Below the pieces are notes generated by a model, which was not told where the DNA came from, did no database searches, and saw only the letters and a program-made list of their open reading frames with translations. DNA of 64,000 bases from Microglena sp. YARC (taxonomy: Eukaryota; Chlorophyta; Chlorophyceae; Chlamydomonadales; Chlamydomonadaceae). This document shows, in pieces, positions 14,774-23,902 of this stretch; positions within the stretch are counted from its first letter, which is position 1; each line of letters begins with the position of its first letter. The translations under genes were made by a program, and so were the position numbers. The stretch spans positions 13,675,037 to 13,739,036 of the forward strand of contig CM039467.1 of assembly GCA_022414725.1 (NCBI GenBank), written 5' to 3'.

Positions 14774-14967
14774 TTGTGCAATGTTTGGATGTGGTGCAGC
14801 AACCCTTCAGGCTGCCCAGAGGGTGAGGATGACACATACCAACAGTGCTGGCTCAAGAATATGGTGTTTGCTCCTGAGGCTGATTTGGAGGCGGAGTTCA
14901 CAGCCGCCGCGACACAAAGCCCTGGATGGATATCTGGATTCAGGGCATCGTACATAGATACTGAATA
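14774..14967 (+). CDS. Apple/PAN-like exon B, unit A (partial gene)
   Basis: Follows acceptor TGTATGCAG. The reading frame begins LCNVWMWCSNPSGCPEGED and continues with TYQQCWLK, then an acidic stretch and PGWISGF. The CNVWxWC...GC...QCWLK signature resembles the second half of apple/PAN-like modules in green-algal proteins. Its paralogue is at 49,983. The exon end is unclear: the frame closes at a TAG by 14,967, but a GTACAT donor-like site lies near 14,951, inside a 43-bp tandem repeat. Introns around it are repeat-rich. Whether this copy is expressed or a pseudogene cannot be told. Confidence 0.5.
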
Positions 14968-15056
14968 GATGGATATCTGGGTCCAGAGCATCGTGCGTAA
15001 ATACTGAATAAATGGATATCTGAGCTCAAAGCATTGTACGTAGATACTGAATATAT
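14926..15056 (+). repeat. 43-bp tandem repeat, 3 copies
   Basis: Three copies of ATGGATATCTGG..TTCAGGGCATC|GTACATAGATACTGAATA. The first copy includes the end of exon B. The middle of each unit has a donor-like GTACAT, GTGCGT or GTACGT. The unit-B counterpart is at about 27,079-27,209, and two copies lie at about 50,130-50,225. Confidence 0.8.
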
Positions 15057-15065
15057 GTGAGGGCA

Positions 15066-15778
15066 ATGTCCAAAGATTCTGATCTGATGCTTCATGTCTT
15101 GCGTTCTTTTGACTCCAACACTGGCTGGGTTCATGACTTGCGTTGTGCTCTCCACAAGCTAGGATCCAGTAAAAACATCAACATTTTGGAGGCTGTCGAT
15201 GTCGAAGGTATTATGTCTGAAGTTTTTGAGTCATGAAGGTTTAAGTACCCAAGTGACACCAATGCAGTTAGAGACATCCCTGATGAGAGAAGGGTTGGCT
15301 TTAAACGCCTCCGATACCAAAAATGGTTCGCAGCCAACAGCAATGATGAGAATGGCTTGATTCCCTTTACATCCGCCTTACATAAGCAGGATCAGATTCG
15401 TTCTATAGCACAGTTTAGAATGGGTTCCATTGGCTGAACACAGAAAGAATGAGGGTGGTGGATAGAGCACACATCCCTCGCTCAATGAGACACTGTCAAA
15501 TGTGTGGGTTCCAAAAACCTGAGGATGAAATGCATATGTTTGAGTGCCCTTTTATAAATGATATTCGCCTCCGCTACCAGAAGCTGTTTACAGATATTTA
15601 TAGGCATGTCCATGAGGATACCAACTTAACCGTATGGAATGTGGAATTCTGCGATTCCACATTCAGAACCTTTATGAATGGAAATGGCACTAAGTCTTTT
15701 TGGAGCAACCTAGCCGACTATCTTTCTACTTGTAGAAGAGCAAGACAGGAAGCCCTGGACTGCTTAGTGGCACCGTAA
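15066..15778 (+). pseudogene. Non-LTR retrotransposon (LINE) ORF2 C-terminal relic, unit A
   Basis: The frame reads through MSKDSDLMLHVLRSF... to a C-terminal Cys/His module (HCQMCGFQKPEDEMHMFECP, pattern CxxC...HxxxxC). This is typical of the zinc-binding region after the reverse transcriptase of LINEs. Upstream FRMGSHWLNTERMR is also typical of these C-termini. An in-frame TGA at 15,234 is shared by both units. A 1-nt deletion near 15,437 breaks unit A but not unit B. The element is 5'-truncated, with no RT core here, and ends in an (ATGTA)n-like tail at 16,033-16,065, as LINEs often do. Its left boundary is uncertain (about 15,066-15,091). Confidence 0.75.
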
Positions 15779-16065
15779 TTTATCATCCCTTTTTTTCTTC
15801 TTCTTGTGACTTCTCATTTGTTAGCTTCTTACCTCCGCCACTATAAGTGGTTGAGATCTGGGTCCGGCTCTAAGGGGTTTAATACCTACGCCACCAAAAC
15901 GGTGGTTGGGAGTTTGGTTTGTTTGTCCTCGACACACCCTGATGTAATGGGTTTTTTTGCTTTGTGGGTGCTTTTTCTTTTTGTTTAAAGCACAGAGTCT
16001 CATACACCCTCGCGGTGTCAAGTAGACTTTAACATGTAATGTCATGTAATGTAATGTAATGTAAC
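15091..16065 (+). mobile_element. 5'-truncated LINE insertion, unit A
   Basis: Compared with the paralogous locus at 50.2 kb, unit A has about 970 extra bases between GATTCTGATCTGATGC and GTGCATGTATGTGTATG. The extra block contains the LINE relic and ends with AATGTAATGTAATG repeats. 15,779-16,032 is its 3' UTR and codes for nothing recognisable. No clean target-site duplication was found. Confidence 0.65.
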
Positions 16066-16088
16066 GTGCATGTATGTGTATGTTTCAG

Positions 16089-16175
16089 TCCAAGGAAAGC
16101 CACCAAAGCTAGCAGGACATGCCCAGCGTGCATGCACCGGAAGCTGCTCACACCTTGGCACTGAACAGATGCCAG
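16089..16175 (+). CDS. Exon-like segment C of the apple/PAN-like gene, unit A
   Basis: Bounded by acceptor TGTTTCAG and donor CCAG|GTACGTGC. It resembles 50,293-50,378, where the frame reads PPKLTGHDQHACALEAAYTL up to CQ. Unit A has a 2-nt deletion relative to that copy, so its frame is altered. Downstream, the edge ACTGAACAGATGCCAG|GT recurs (16,270-16,300), again an exon edge repeated in the intron. No domain is recognised. Confidence 0.35.
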
Positions 16176-16479
16176 GTACGTGCAACATACCAAAGTGAGC
16201 TGCATGTGTTTAACATATCGTTGGTTGAATAGTCCGTTTTGCCTTATCATTGGACATATCATAGGTTCGTGCATTGAACAGATGTCAGGTGAATGCGACA
16301 AGCAGATGAGAGATTCATTCGCTGCACATATCCATGATGATGAATGCACTGAAAAAAGCTGTGACATAAATAATGGTTGTGGTGCTTTATCGGCTTGAGG
16401 GTACGCATAGATGGTGAGTTGAGTCACACAACAGTTGAGCCACATGAGTTGAGCAACATGGGCTGGCACTCGAGTGCCC

Positions 16480-16720
16480 TTTGGGTGATGACTGCCATGA
16501 CGCTGGGACCGGGACTGATGACTGCCGTGACACTAGGACTGGCACTGGGAGTGGGAGTGCCCTCAGGGTGATCACTGCCGTCATACTGGGACTGGACTGA
16601 TGACTACCATGACTGCCAAGACACTAGGACTGGCACTGGCACTTGAGTTCCCTTGGGTGATGACTGCCATGATGTCCATGATGTCTATCAGCACATTGTT
16701 TGGGAGGGACATTGCTTGAG
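16480..16720 (+). repeat. Imperfect tandem repeat (GATGACTGCCATGACxCTGGGAC)
   Basis: Several imperfect 35-60 bp units around TGATGACTGCCATGACGC and ACTAGGACTGGCACTGG. Unit B has the same at about 28,640-28,860. There is no coding support. Confidence 0.6.
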
Positions 16721-16908
16721 GAGCCCTTGTTTACTAAAACCATCACAGCTTGCTACTAAGTTGAGCTGCACAAAAACCCTGCCACATGGATTGAGCCACA
16801 TGGGCCGGCACTCGAGGGCCCTTTAAGTGAGGACTGCCATGATATAAATCCGCATAGTGTTTGAGAGGGATATTGAGGAGCCCTGGTATACTGTATGTAT
16901 ATATGTAT

Positions 16909-16975
16909 CTTACAGTCCAGGGGTAGGCCAAATAGGCTAAAGGGACTTGCCCAACTGTGATAGGAAGGGCTTATA
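16909..16975 (+). repeat. Dispersed repeat DR1 (TACAGTCCAGGGGTAGGCC family)
   Basis: A copy of a dispersed family: TACAGTCCAGGGGTAGGCC, AAATAGGCTAAAGGGACTTG, then CCCAAC...GGGCT. Other copies: 17,631; 19,228 (split by copia); 29,067; 29,788; 31,386; 38,598; 45,966 (split by a MITE); 47,075 (minus); 58,098; 58,383; fragments at 44,074 and 52,594 (minus). Long copies run about 130-150 bp and end near TTTTACCGACGGAGGCCC. It is probably a SINE or MITE; no coding. Confidence 0.8.
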
Positions 16976-17164
16976 TACTAATACTATCATATGTTATACT
17001 AATGCTATGGCATACTAATAATATCATATCACAGCATACTATGTTGATATGAGTTTGCTTGTCAGTTTTTTCTGTTGGACTTCCTCTTATGCATGTTCAT
17101 CAATGACTGGATCAACCCACTTAATTCAACTAACCCACTTGCTCGAAGAATGTGCATGTTGCAG

Positions 17165-17430
17165 GCCCAATATGGTGCCCCTACTGCAGGAAAGTTCCTC
17201 CAAACTTGACTATATATTTGTCTCAAAGTCTTCCAACCATCCTCACAATCACAGGGTGTAAGCTACAAAGCAATGCGGCAATAAAAAAAGCAAGAAACAA
17301 CAAAGTGAAAGTTCATTTTTGGGAATATTACCCCCAGATCAGTCCATGTGGGAAAGCTGCTGCAATTATGATTATGCTGGAAGATACTCTACCGAGTATG
17401 CTCCAGCAGATTCAAACACTCCATTAGCTT
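17165..17430 (+). other. Exon-like unknown segment, unit A
   Basis: Follows acceptor ATGTTGCAG. The frame PIWCPYCRKVPPN... stays open for about 88 codons, to 17,427. The start is paralogous to a diverged stretch at 50,835-50,870 (RLWCPLFREVAPN). The middle (AATCACAGGGTGTAAGC) is similar to 38,908-38,960. The CPYC tetrapeptide looks like a redox motif but is not kept in the paralogue. No family is recognised. Unit B copy: 29,321-29,586. Confidence 0.25.
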
Positions 17431-17721
17431 TACTTGACCATTGCGCACATGTATCTGTGTGGTGTATTCATCTCGCACTTGTGCAACAACCCCAAGTGGC
17501 ATCCAAAGCTACCAGAGGTACATGTATGTTGTTACAGTTCTGAACTTATGACTACCGGTAGTCCAGGTGAGGGGGTAGACAACAAAGTAATGATAACGCC
17601 TGGCAGGGCATGGTATTAAAGGAGCCCTGTCTTACCAGGGGGTAGACAAATAGGCTTAAGGGACTTGCCCGACCATGATATCATGAGGGGCTAAAAAGAC
17701 AAGTTCTAAGCGCGTGCGACA

Positions 17722-18600
17722 CGGGACAAGTTCTAAGAGCGTGTCGCAAGCAACACGGAAAATCGCTTTAGCAGTCACCGGCAGGGAGTTTCGGAAGTAG
17801 AGGAGAAAGTAGCTACTCGTAGCCGAATAGAGCTACAAACATTGAACAACTTTTGCAAAGGATCTTGACCGCTGCGTTGCTGATAACTCTAGTTATGCGC
17901 ACTCCAACTATGAGCAAAAATTGTGGGTGCGGAGGTGGTCGGAATCGTTCAAACGCCTGGACATCTGTCGGACAGACTCACAGGCGGACAGACAGTGGAC
18001 AGACGGCGGAGAGAGACAGCGGAGAGAGACACGGGGGGAACTTGGGGCTTCAGCCCCGGGACCCCTGGGGGGTCCAGAGGGGGCTAAAGCGAAAAACAAA
18101 CAAGGTAGGATTGCCCCTCCAGCGAAACGAACGCTGGAGACTAGCGATAGCTGCGGCCAACCGACAAGTTCTAAGATCGTGTCGCAAGCGACACGGAAAA
18201 TCGCTTTAGCAGTCACCGACAGGGAGTTTCGGAAGTAGTGGAGTAAGTAGCTACTCGTAGCCGAATAGAGCTACAGACATTAAACAACTTTTGCGAAGGA
18301 TTTTGGCCGCTGCAATGCTGATAACTCTAGTCATGCGCACTCCAACAATGAGCAAAAATTGTGGGTGCGGAGGTGGTCGGAATCGTTCAAACGCCTGGAC
18401 AGCTGTCGGACAGACGGACAGACGGATAGAGAGATGGATAGAGAGACGGACAGACGGCGGAGAGAGACACGGGCGGACACGGGGGGAACTTGGGGCTTCA
18501 GCCCCGGACCCCTGGGGGGTCCAGAGGGGGCTGAAGTTAAAACAAATGTAGCAGGATTGGGCCCAGATATCCATTTTAAAGGGGGTCCCAACCCCAACCC
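17722..18600 (+). repeat. 440-bp tandem repeat, 2 copies (unit A)
   Basis: GACAAGTTCTAAGAGCGTGT starts the first unit at 17,722 and a close variant starts the second at 18,161. Each unit contains TAGCTACTCGTAGCCGAATA, a GACAGACGGACAGACGG-type stretch and the palindromic GGGGCTTCAGCCCC followed by GGGACCCCTGGGGGGTCC, which can form strong hairpins. A partial third start is at 17,699. Open frames here are shadows. Unit B: 29,880-30,758. Confidence 0.85.
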
Positions 18601-19245
18601 CTGCCCCCAACCCGACATCAATACCTACGAGATATTGTCAAAAAATTCAAAAACAAATGCGTTGGGCTTGACTTGTTACGATAGATTGATTGGTGGACAG
18701 TTTCGAAACAAAACACCAGCAGCAGCTGCAGTCGCATATTTGGTTTCCTGAATTCCGAGCAGAAAGAGAAGAAGTCACCTGATTCACCACGGAGTCAGCA
18801 GCTGCAGTCGCAAATTCATCTGAGAACTTCCCTGACGTTACTGCCATCTTTTTGCTGCTACAACGATGAGCTACTTCCCAGCCTTCTGCGTATGCTTGAT
18901 TTATTCACTCTCGACCTTGAGTAAGCAATAGCACGGTATCCGAAACGGCCATTAACTCATTATGCAACCCGATTATGCTCTAGGTAGCAGTATCCGATCT
19001 GTGCTTTTGTAGGCGGCTCGCTCACTGAAAATACTGCAATACTACTGGTAGACACTCAACTACTTCAACATTTATATGCTGCTATGATCTGGGTTACTAT
19101 TTACTATTTGCGATCAATACAAAACCCGTCGCATAAATGGTTTCACAACCGGCGTACACACATTGTCATTATGAGCAAGATAGTGATAGTGAGATTTTAC
19201 TAACTATCCTGTGTTTGTACGCTACATTCCAGGGGTAGCAAACTA
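18601..19245 (+). other. Non-coding stretch before the copia element
   Basis: No gene recognised. GCAGCAGCTGCAGTCGCA occurs twice (about 18,718 and 18,798). The right end (from about 19,228) is the left half of a DR1 copy into which the copia element inserted. Confidence 0.5.
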
Positions 19246-19250
19246 GGCGA

Positions 19251-19552
19251 TGTCAGCATGAATTGCGGTGCTCTCACGCGTTTTATGACTTGGTGACTAC
19301 TTATGTACTTCCTTAGAACTATCGGTCCTGACAGTACTATGTCAGCTTACTGTTGACTGCGTCATCGGTTCTTCTGACACGCGCTGTCTAACCTGTACCC
19401 TGATCAGGTTCCAGGCTACCGCCCCCCTTTCCTCCGCTGGTGTCCCTTTATGGTTCCACTATCTTTTGTAATATTTATTCTCGTCTCCGCATTTATAGAT
19501 TGGCGTGCTGCACACACTAAGTCCACTCTCCGGAGTGTTATCCAAGCTGATA
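19251..19552 (+). repeat. 5' LTR, copia copy A
   Basis: Starts TGTCAGCATGAATTGCGG and ends AAGCTGATA. It is repeated at 25,800-26,100. The ends are TG...TA rather than TG...CA, as fixed by the GGCGA target duplication. Confidence 0.95.
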
Positions 19553-19665
19553 GGTTATACGGTCCCTCATTTACTACCACTGCTTTGCGATGCAACTTCC
19601 GCGAGGGCCTCCCGCTAATTTTTGAGAAACTCCACGACAAGAATGGAGAATCTTGGACGCGCGGG

Positions 19666-21769
19666 ATGCGCAGTGTCATTATCAGCAATGGCTGCGACCG
19701 TGTCCTTCCTAAGGAGGACCCGGGTCCTCTTGATGATTGGCTAGACGTCTGTGCACCAGCTGCCTCTGCTAGCGGTCATGAGAGTCCTTCCGCCATCGTG
19801 GAAGTAACCCCCCCCAATCAATCCTCCACCTTTACGGCTCCTTCTGCTACTGTCCGACGTCTCTCTCCTGAGATTGAGGACGTTCTGATGCGACTCTGCT
19901 GTGCTTCCACTCAGATTATCCAGTACGCAAGGGCGCCTCCTCCTCCTGATGCCCGTTTTGACTACGACTATCAAGAACTTGCTCGTCATCGCCGTGCAGA
20001 TGGCTATGCTGATGACTCTGATGATGGTGATGAAGATCTGCAGAGTGCTATGAGTGGTGACTTCGGTGGAGTCACTCCTTCCACTGCTACTCGAGTGTTC
20101 AATTCTACGGTCTCTCCTGTGTATGAGCCTCTGTCGGCACCTGCTCTTGCGCCTTCCCCGGAGTTTAAGCCTGATCCAGTCTCTGCGCCTCTGCTTGCGC
20201 CCCTTCCACCTGTCCACCCGGAGGTGGCCAGGCCGTCTTTGATGCAGAAGTCTGCGTCTTTCACCTTGCCTCCGGACCGAGGTCTGTCTGGCTACAATAC
20301 TCGTGCTCGAGAGGCTTCTGCTGCTGCTGCTGGCGCGCATCCTTTGCTGGCCCTTCGCAGGAGCCCCCTCCACCCCCGCCTCCGCCTGTGGAGCAGCCCC
20401 CTGCTCCTGGCCCTCCGCCATATGTGCCTCCTTCGCTGTCATGCGACTCCTGGGAGCATCTGCTCGATGGCGGACATCCTCTGCGTCTATCCCTGCAGGA
20501 CTGCCGTCTTATTCGCCAAGCTCAACATGCTGGGGAATCCTTGGACCGCACTCTGTACGGTAGGCTGGATATGACTGCCACTCAGGCTATGGTTGATAGC
20601 AAGGGTCGCCCTAGGCCTAGGCGTGTGATGGCTTATTCTGAGCTAGGTCTAGAGTGTCGGGCTTTTCTGGGACCTGTTATGCCAGGGATTAACTACCCTC
20701 CTGCTAATGGTGTGACCTCTGGAGGGGTTGGGCGTAGGAACAGTGACCTGCGAGGTTACCAGTTTGTTAAGGTGCCACTCCCTTTCTGTCCTGTTCGTCC
20801 TGATTTCGAGCTCATTGTGCGTGTTGCGCGTTCCCTAGATCTCATCAGGAACTTAGATGACCAGCGCGCTTATGACGCTGGTCTTGCTGCTGAGTATTTT
20901 CTGGCGATTCGTGAGTCTTTAGCTCCTCGGTGTGCTCCTCCTGCTGCTGGAACTTCGGCCTCTCATGGTGAGTCTAGTGTCGATCCTGCACTGTTGGGTT
21001 TCAGTGCGCTTACCCTACCCCGCCAAGAGTTCATGATCTTATCCATGATGCTTGCCAACATGACGGATGCCCTAGTCAAGGTGTATAGGGACTTTGCTTC
21101 ACCTCGGGATATCTTTTTGCATATCCGGAGGCAGCAGTCCGATGCCCTTGCCTCGCGTGTCCCTCTCTTGCTGAAGGAGTATCATGCTTCGGTCATGGGC
21201 ACTCATGAGCACGTTGACGCTTTCTTTTGTCGGGTTCGCGGTATGTGCACTGACCTGCGCAGTGCTGGGTTTCCGCAGACTCAGCGTCACGCCATGGGCA
21301 TTATAGTTCAAGGTGCGAGTCTGCCCCGGTTCGAAACGCTGCGGATTAAGTATGGTATCCTGATATACAACAGCAACCTGTTGAGTACTGGTCCTGTCTA
21401 GAGGAATATAGGCAGCTAGATATTCTTAACATAGCGCTCCCTCAGTCGGATTCCAGGCATCCTGGTTGGTCCCGGACCGCTCCTCAGTTTCCTGCTAATG
21501 CTGCATTTCAGCGGCGGCAGAAGACTGGTGGTGGTTCTGGGTCGAACAAGAGGCGCCTGGAATGCACCTGGGGACCATGCCCCCACAAGGATGGTCACTC
21601 GGAGGACCGTTGCTGGACGAAGTTCCCTGCCCTGCGAAGGGTCCCTGGTCGTGCAGAACCAACGCTTCCTTCACCGTTGCCTGCTAACCTGGCCCTTCCA
21701 GGTCACCTTACTCCAAAGCAATTGTCTTCCTTGCAGGCTCAAATTGATGGGTTTGCTATGCAGAAGTAG
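19666..21769 (+). pseudogene. gag: copia Gag, copy A (two frame breaks)
   Basis: Nucleocapsid/capsid precursor of the element. A plausible start is the ATG at 19,666 (MRSVIISNGCDR); an upstream open frame begins inside the LTR. The N-terminal half is acidic and Pro/Ser-rich (DSDDGDED, PPPPP). The C-terminus has a variant CCHC zinc knuckle, CTWGPCPHKDGHSEDRC (CX4CX5HX4C), and ends at TAG 21,767-21,769. A 1-nt loss near 20,333 and another near 21,369, relative to copy B, split the frame into three. Both may be sequencing errors, since copy B is intact there. Confidence 0.85.
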
Positions 21770-23902
21770 CAGGTAAGCCCTGTCCTATTCTCCTGCACCT
21801 CTAGGTTCTCAAATGTGTGTAGTCCGAGCCTGTCTGAGGGTGTCTGGCATGTGGATTCTGGAGCTGGAATGTCCATCACAGGTGATAGATCTTTGTTCAC
21901 TGTGTTTGATGTTCCACTGAATCTGCCATCAGTTCGATTTGGTGATGGTGTGGTTCAACGGGCAGTAGGTAAAGGATCCATTGAGTTATGTAGTGATTGG
22001 TTACCAACACCAATCATTCTAACTAATGTTCTCTACATACCTCACTGTCCGGTGAACCTCCTGTCAGTAAATGCTGTGGCTCATTCTCTCCACTGCAAGA
22101 TTTCTTTTGATAGTATTAGTTGCACTGCCACTCAGGGCTCTTCTACTCTCTGGTCCTTCCCTGCCTCCGGTGATGGTGTTTACAAGTTTGCATGTAGGCC
22201 TTGTTACACCACCAGTGGCTGTTCGTTTGGTGCTGACAATTACCCAGCTTTTGCACTTGATGTTGATGAGGACGGTGGAGTTGTTATCCCTACCACTCCT
22301 GAATGGCTGTGGCATAGGCGGCTGGGTCACCCCGGCTATGATGCCATGCACAGACTTGTCAAGAAGGGTATGGTTAAGAACTTACCCCTCTCACTCAACC
22401 AGGTCCAAAAACTGGCTAAGATCCCTTGTGATGCTTGTCAAAAGGCTAAGGGCAAACGTCTCCCTTTTCCTAAAGCAAGCACTACTCCGATCAATGCACC
22501 TCTCCAACGCCTTCACTTGGACATCATGGGGCCAGTTCATATTAGAGGTCTGCGTGGGGAGTTTTATATTCTGTGCCTCACAGACCAACACTCTGGCTAT
22601 GCTGAAGTGTTGTGCTTGAGGACCAGGGATGAAGCTCCCTTAACAGTTCAGACTATCGTCCTCAGATGGATGAATCAGCTGCACGGGTTTGCCTTTAAGT
22701 GCCTGAGGTCTGACAGGGCTAAGGAGTTTATAGTAAAGTGGTTTGAGGATTGGCTGATATCGGTTGGGGCAGTGCATGAGTTATCTTTGGCATACACTGC
22801 ACAGCAGAATGCAACTGTGGAGAGGTACAATGGGGTCTTACAGTCTATAGCTAGGAGCATCCACCTGGAGTCTAAGCTAACTAAGTCTTTCTGGCCCTAT
22901 GCCTTCCTAGCTGCGTGTTACCTTCGTAATCGCTTGCCCAATCAGGGAGATAAGACTCCTCATGAGCTTTTCTTTGGGGTTCAGCCTGATGTGTCGATGT
23001 TGCGCGTGTTCGGATGCCCTTGCTACGTTACGTTAGTCAATGGGAAGAAGCGCAACAAGCTGGACGAAAGGGCGTTATCTGGTAGACTGGTTGGGTATTC
23101 CCTGGTGAGTAAGGGTTATTTTGTTTGGGTTCCTAAGTTGCGCCAGGTAGTAGAGAGTCGTGATGTACTCTTCTATGAGCAGTTTGATCATAACTGTATT
23201 CCTGGGCTATCTCTCTATGACGGGTCGCCGTATGTCTCTCGCATCCCTGCCGCTATCAACGGACATATGCATGTGCCTACGGTTAATTCCCTTGACCCTT
23301 TGCTAACCCCAATTGTCGACCGCTGCCCTGATCATGGGATGACCTTGCGTCCCAGGTCAGGGGCTGATGGTGCTGTATTGTGTGTGAAGGCACTGGGCGG
23401 GCGAGATTCTGCAGTTCTTTCAGATAAAATCTTAGCCGAATCGCAGGGGGTCGCCAGGCCCTCCTCTGCGCCACATTTCGTCGGTGAAGATTTAGGATTA
23501 CGACAGCCTTCGATCATAGTGGTACCTGGATCAGGTCCATTGACTAATAGTCGCCAACCTCCGACCACCTCGGATGGCTCGCGGGTGTCGTTCATTCAGA
23601 CGCCTCCTGTTGTCCCTGGTGGATTACTCGGGTCAAGCCCATGTGATGATGTAGCCGTTGCCGATAGTGCAAGTGATGATCTGGAACACTGGTCGGTTTC
23701 CGATTCTGCGTATGGCTGGGGTGTTCCGGTCGACCCAGGCTTCGTTGATATAGAGGCAAATAAGGCCCTGTTCAACCAGGCAGTAGTTCTGCACTGGGGG
23801 CTATACTACCGGTTACTGCTGATACTGCTGATATCCCCGCTGCTCATGTACAAGTACACTGCTTGTACGTGGGAGCATACATTTCCACTTCCACTGAACT
23901 GA
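21770..23902 (+). CDS. pol: copia Pol part 1: protease and integrase, copy A
   Basis: Open frame directly after the gag TAG and in the same frame, with no ATG before the protease. That suggests expression as a Gag-Pol fusion by readthrough. Counting residues from codon 21,815: protease motif WHVDSGAG with active-site D14; GAG-pre-integrase HHCC zinc site (H167, H172, C205, C208; WLWHRRLGHPGYDAMH, CDACQK); integrase core D235, D300, E336, an exact DD35E spacing; then GCPCYVTL and the copia-type C-terminal domain. It ends at 23,902, overlapping the RT frame by up to 139 nt. Confidence 0.93.
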   Translation, partial: QVSPVLFSCTSRFSNVCSPSLSEGVWHVDSGAGMSITGDRSLFTVFDVPLNLPSVRFGDGVVQRAVGKGSIELCSDWLPTPIILTNVLYIPHCPVNLLSVNAVAHSLHCKISFDSISCTATQGSSTLWSFPASGDGVYKFACRPCYTTSGCSFGADNYPAFALDVDEDGGVVIPTTPEWLWHRRLGHPGYDAMHRLVKKGMVKNLPLSLNQVQKLAKIPCDACQKAKGKRLPFPKASTTPINAPLQRLHLDIMGPVHIRGLRGEFYILCLTDQHSGYAEVLCLRTRDEAPLTVQTIVLRWMNQLHGFAFKCLRSDRAKEFIVKWFEDWLISVGAVHELSLAYTAQQNATVERYNGVLQSIARSIHLESKLTKSFWPYAFLAACYLRNRLPNQGDKTPHELFFGVQPDVSMLRVFGCPCYVTLVNGKKRNKLDERALSGRLVGYSLVSKGYFVWVPKLRQVVESRDVLFYEQFDHNCIPGLSLYDGSPYVSRIPAAINGHMHVPTVNSLDPLLTPIVDRCPDHGMTLRPRSGADGAVLCVKALGGRDSAVLSDKILAESQGVARPSSAPHFVGEDLGLRQPSIIVVPGSGPLTNSRQPPTTSDGSRVSFIQTPPVVPGGLLGSSPCDDVAVADSASDDLEHWSVSDSAYGWGVPVDPGFVDIEANKALFNQAVVLHWGLYYRLLLILLISPLLMYKYTACTWEHTFPLPLN

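Noticed and set aside
17165..17200. Thioredoxin/glutaredoxin-type CPYC site
   Set aside because: No surrounding fold motifs, and the diverged paralogue at 50.8 kb lacks it.
17853..18209. Gene in the 440-bp repeat (MSKNCGCGGGRNRS...)
   Set aside because: Open in several overlapping frames on both strands, and follows the tandem repeat; no conserved family.
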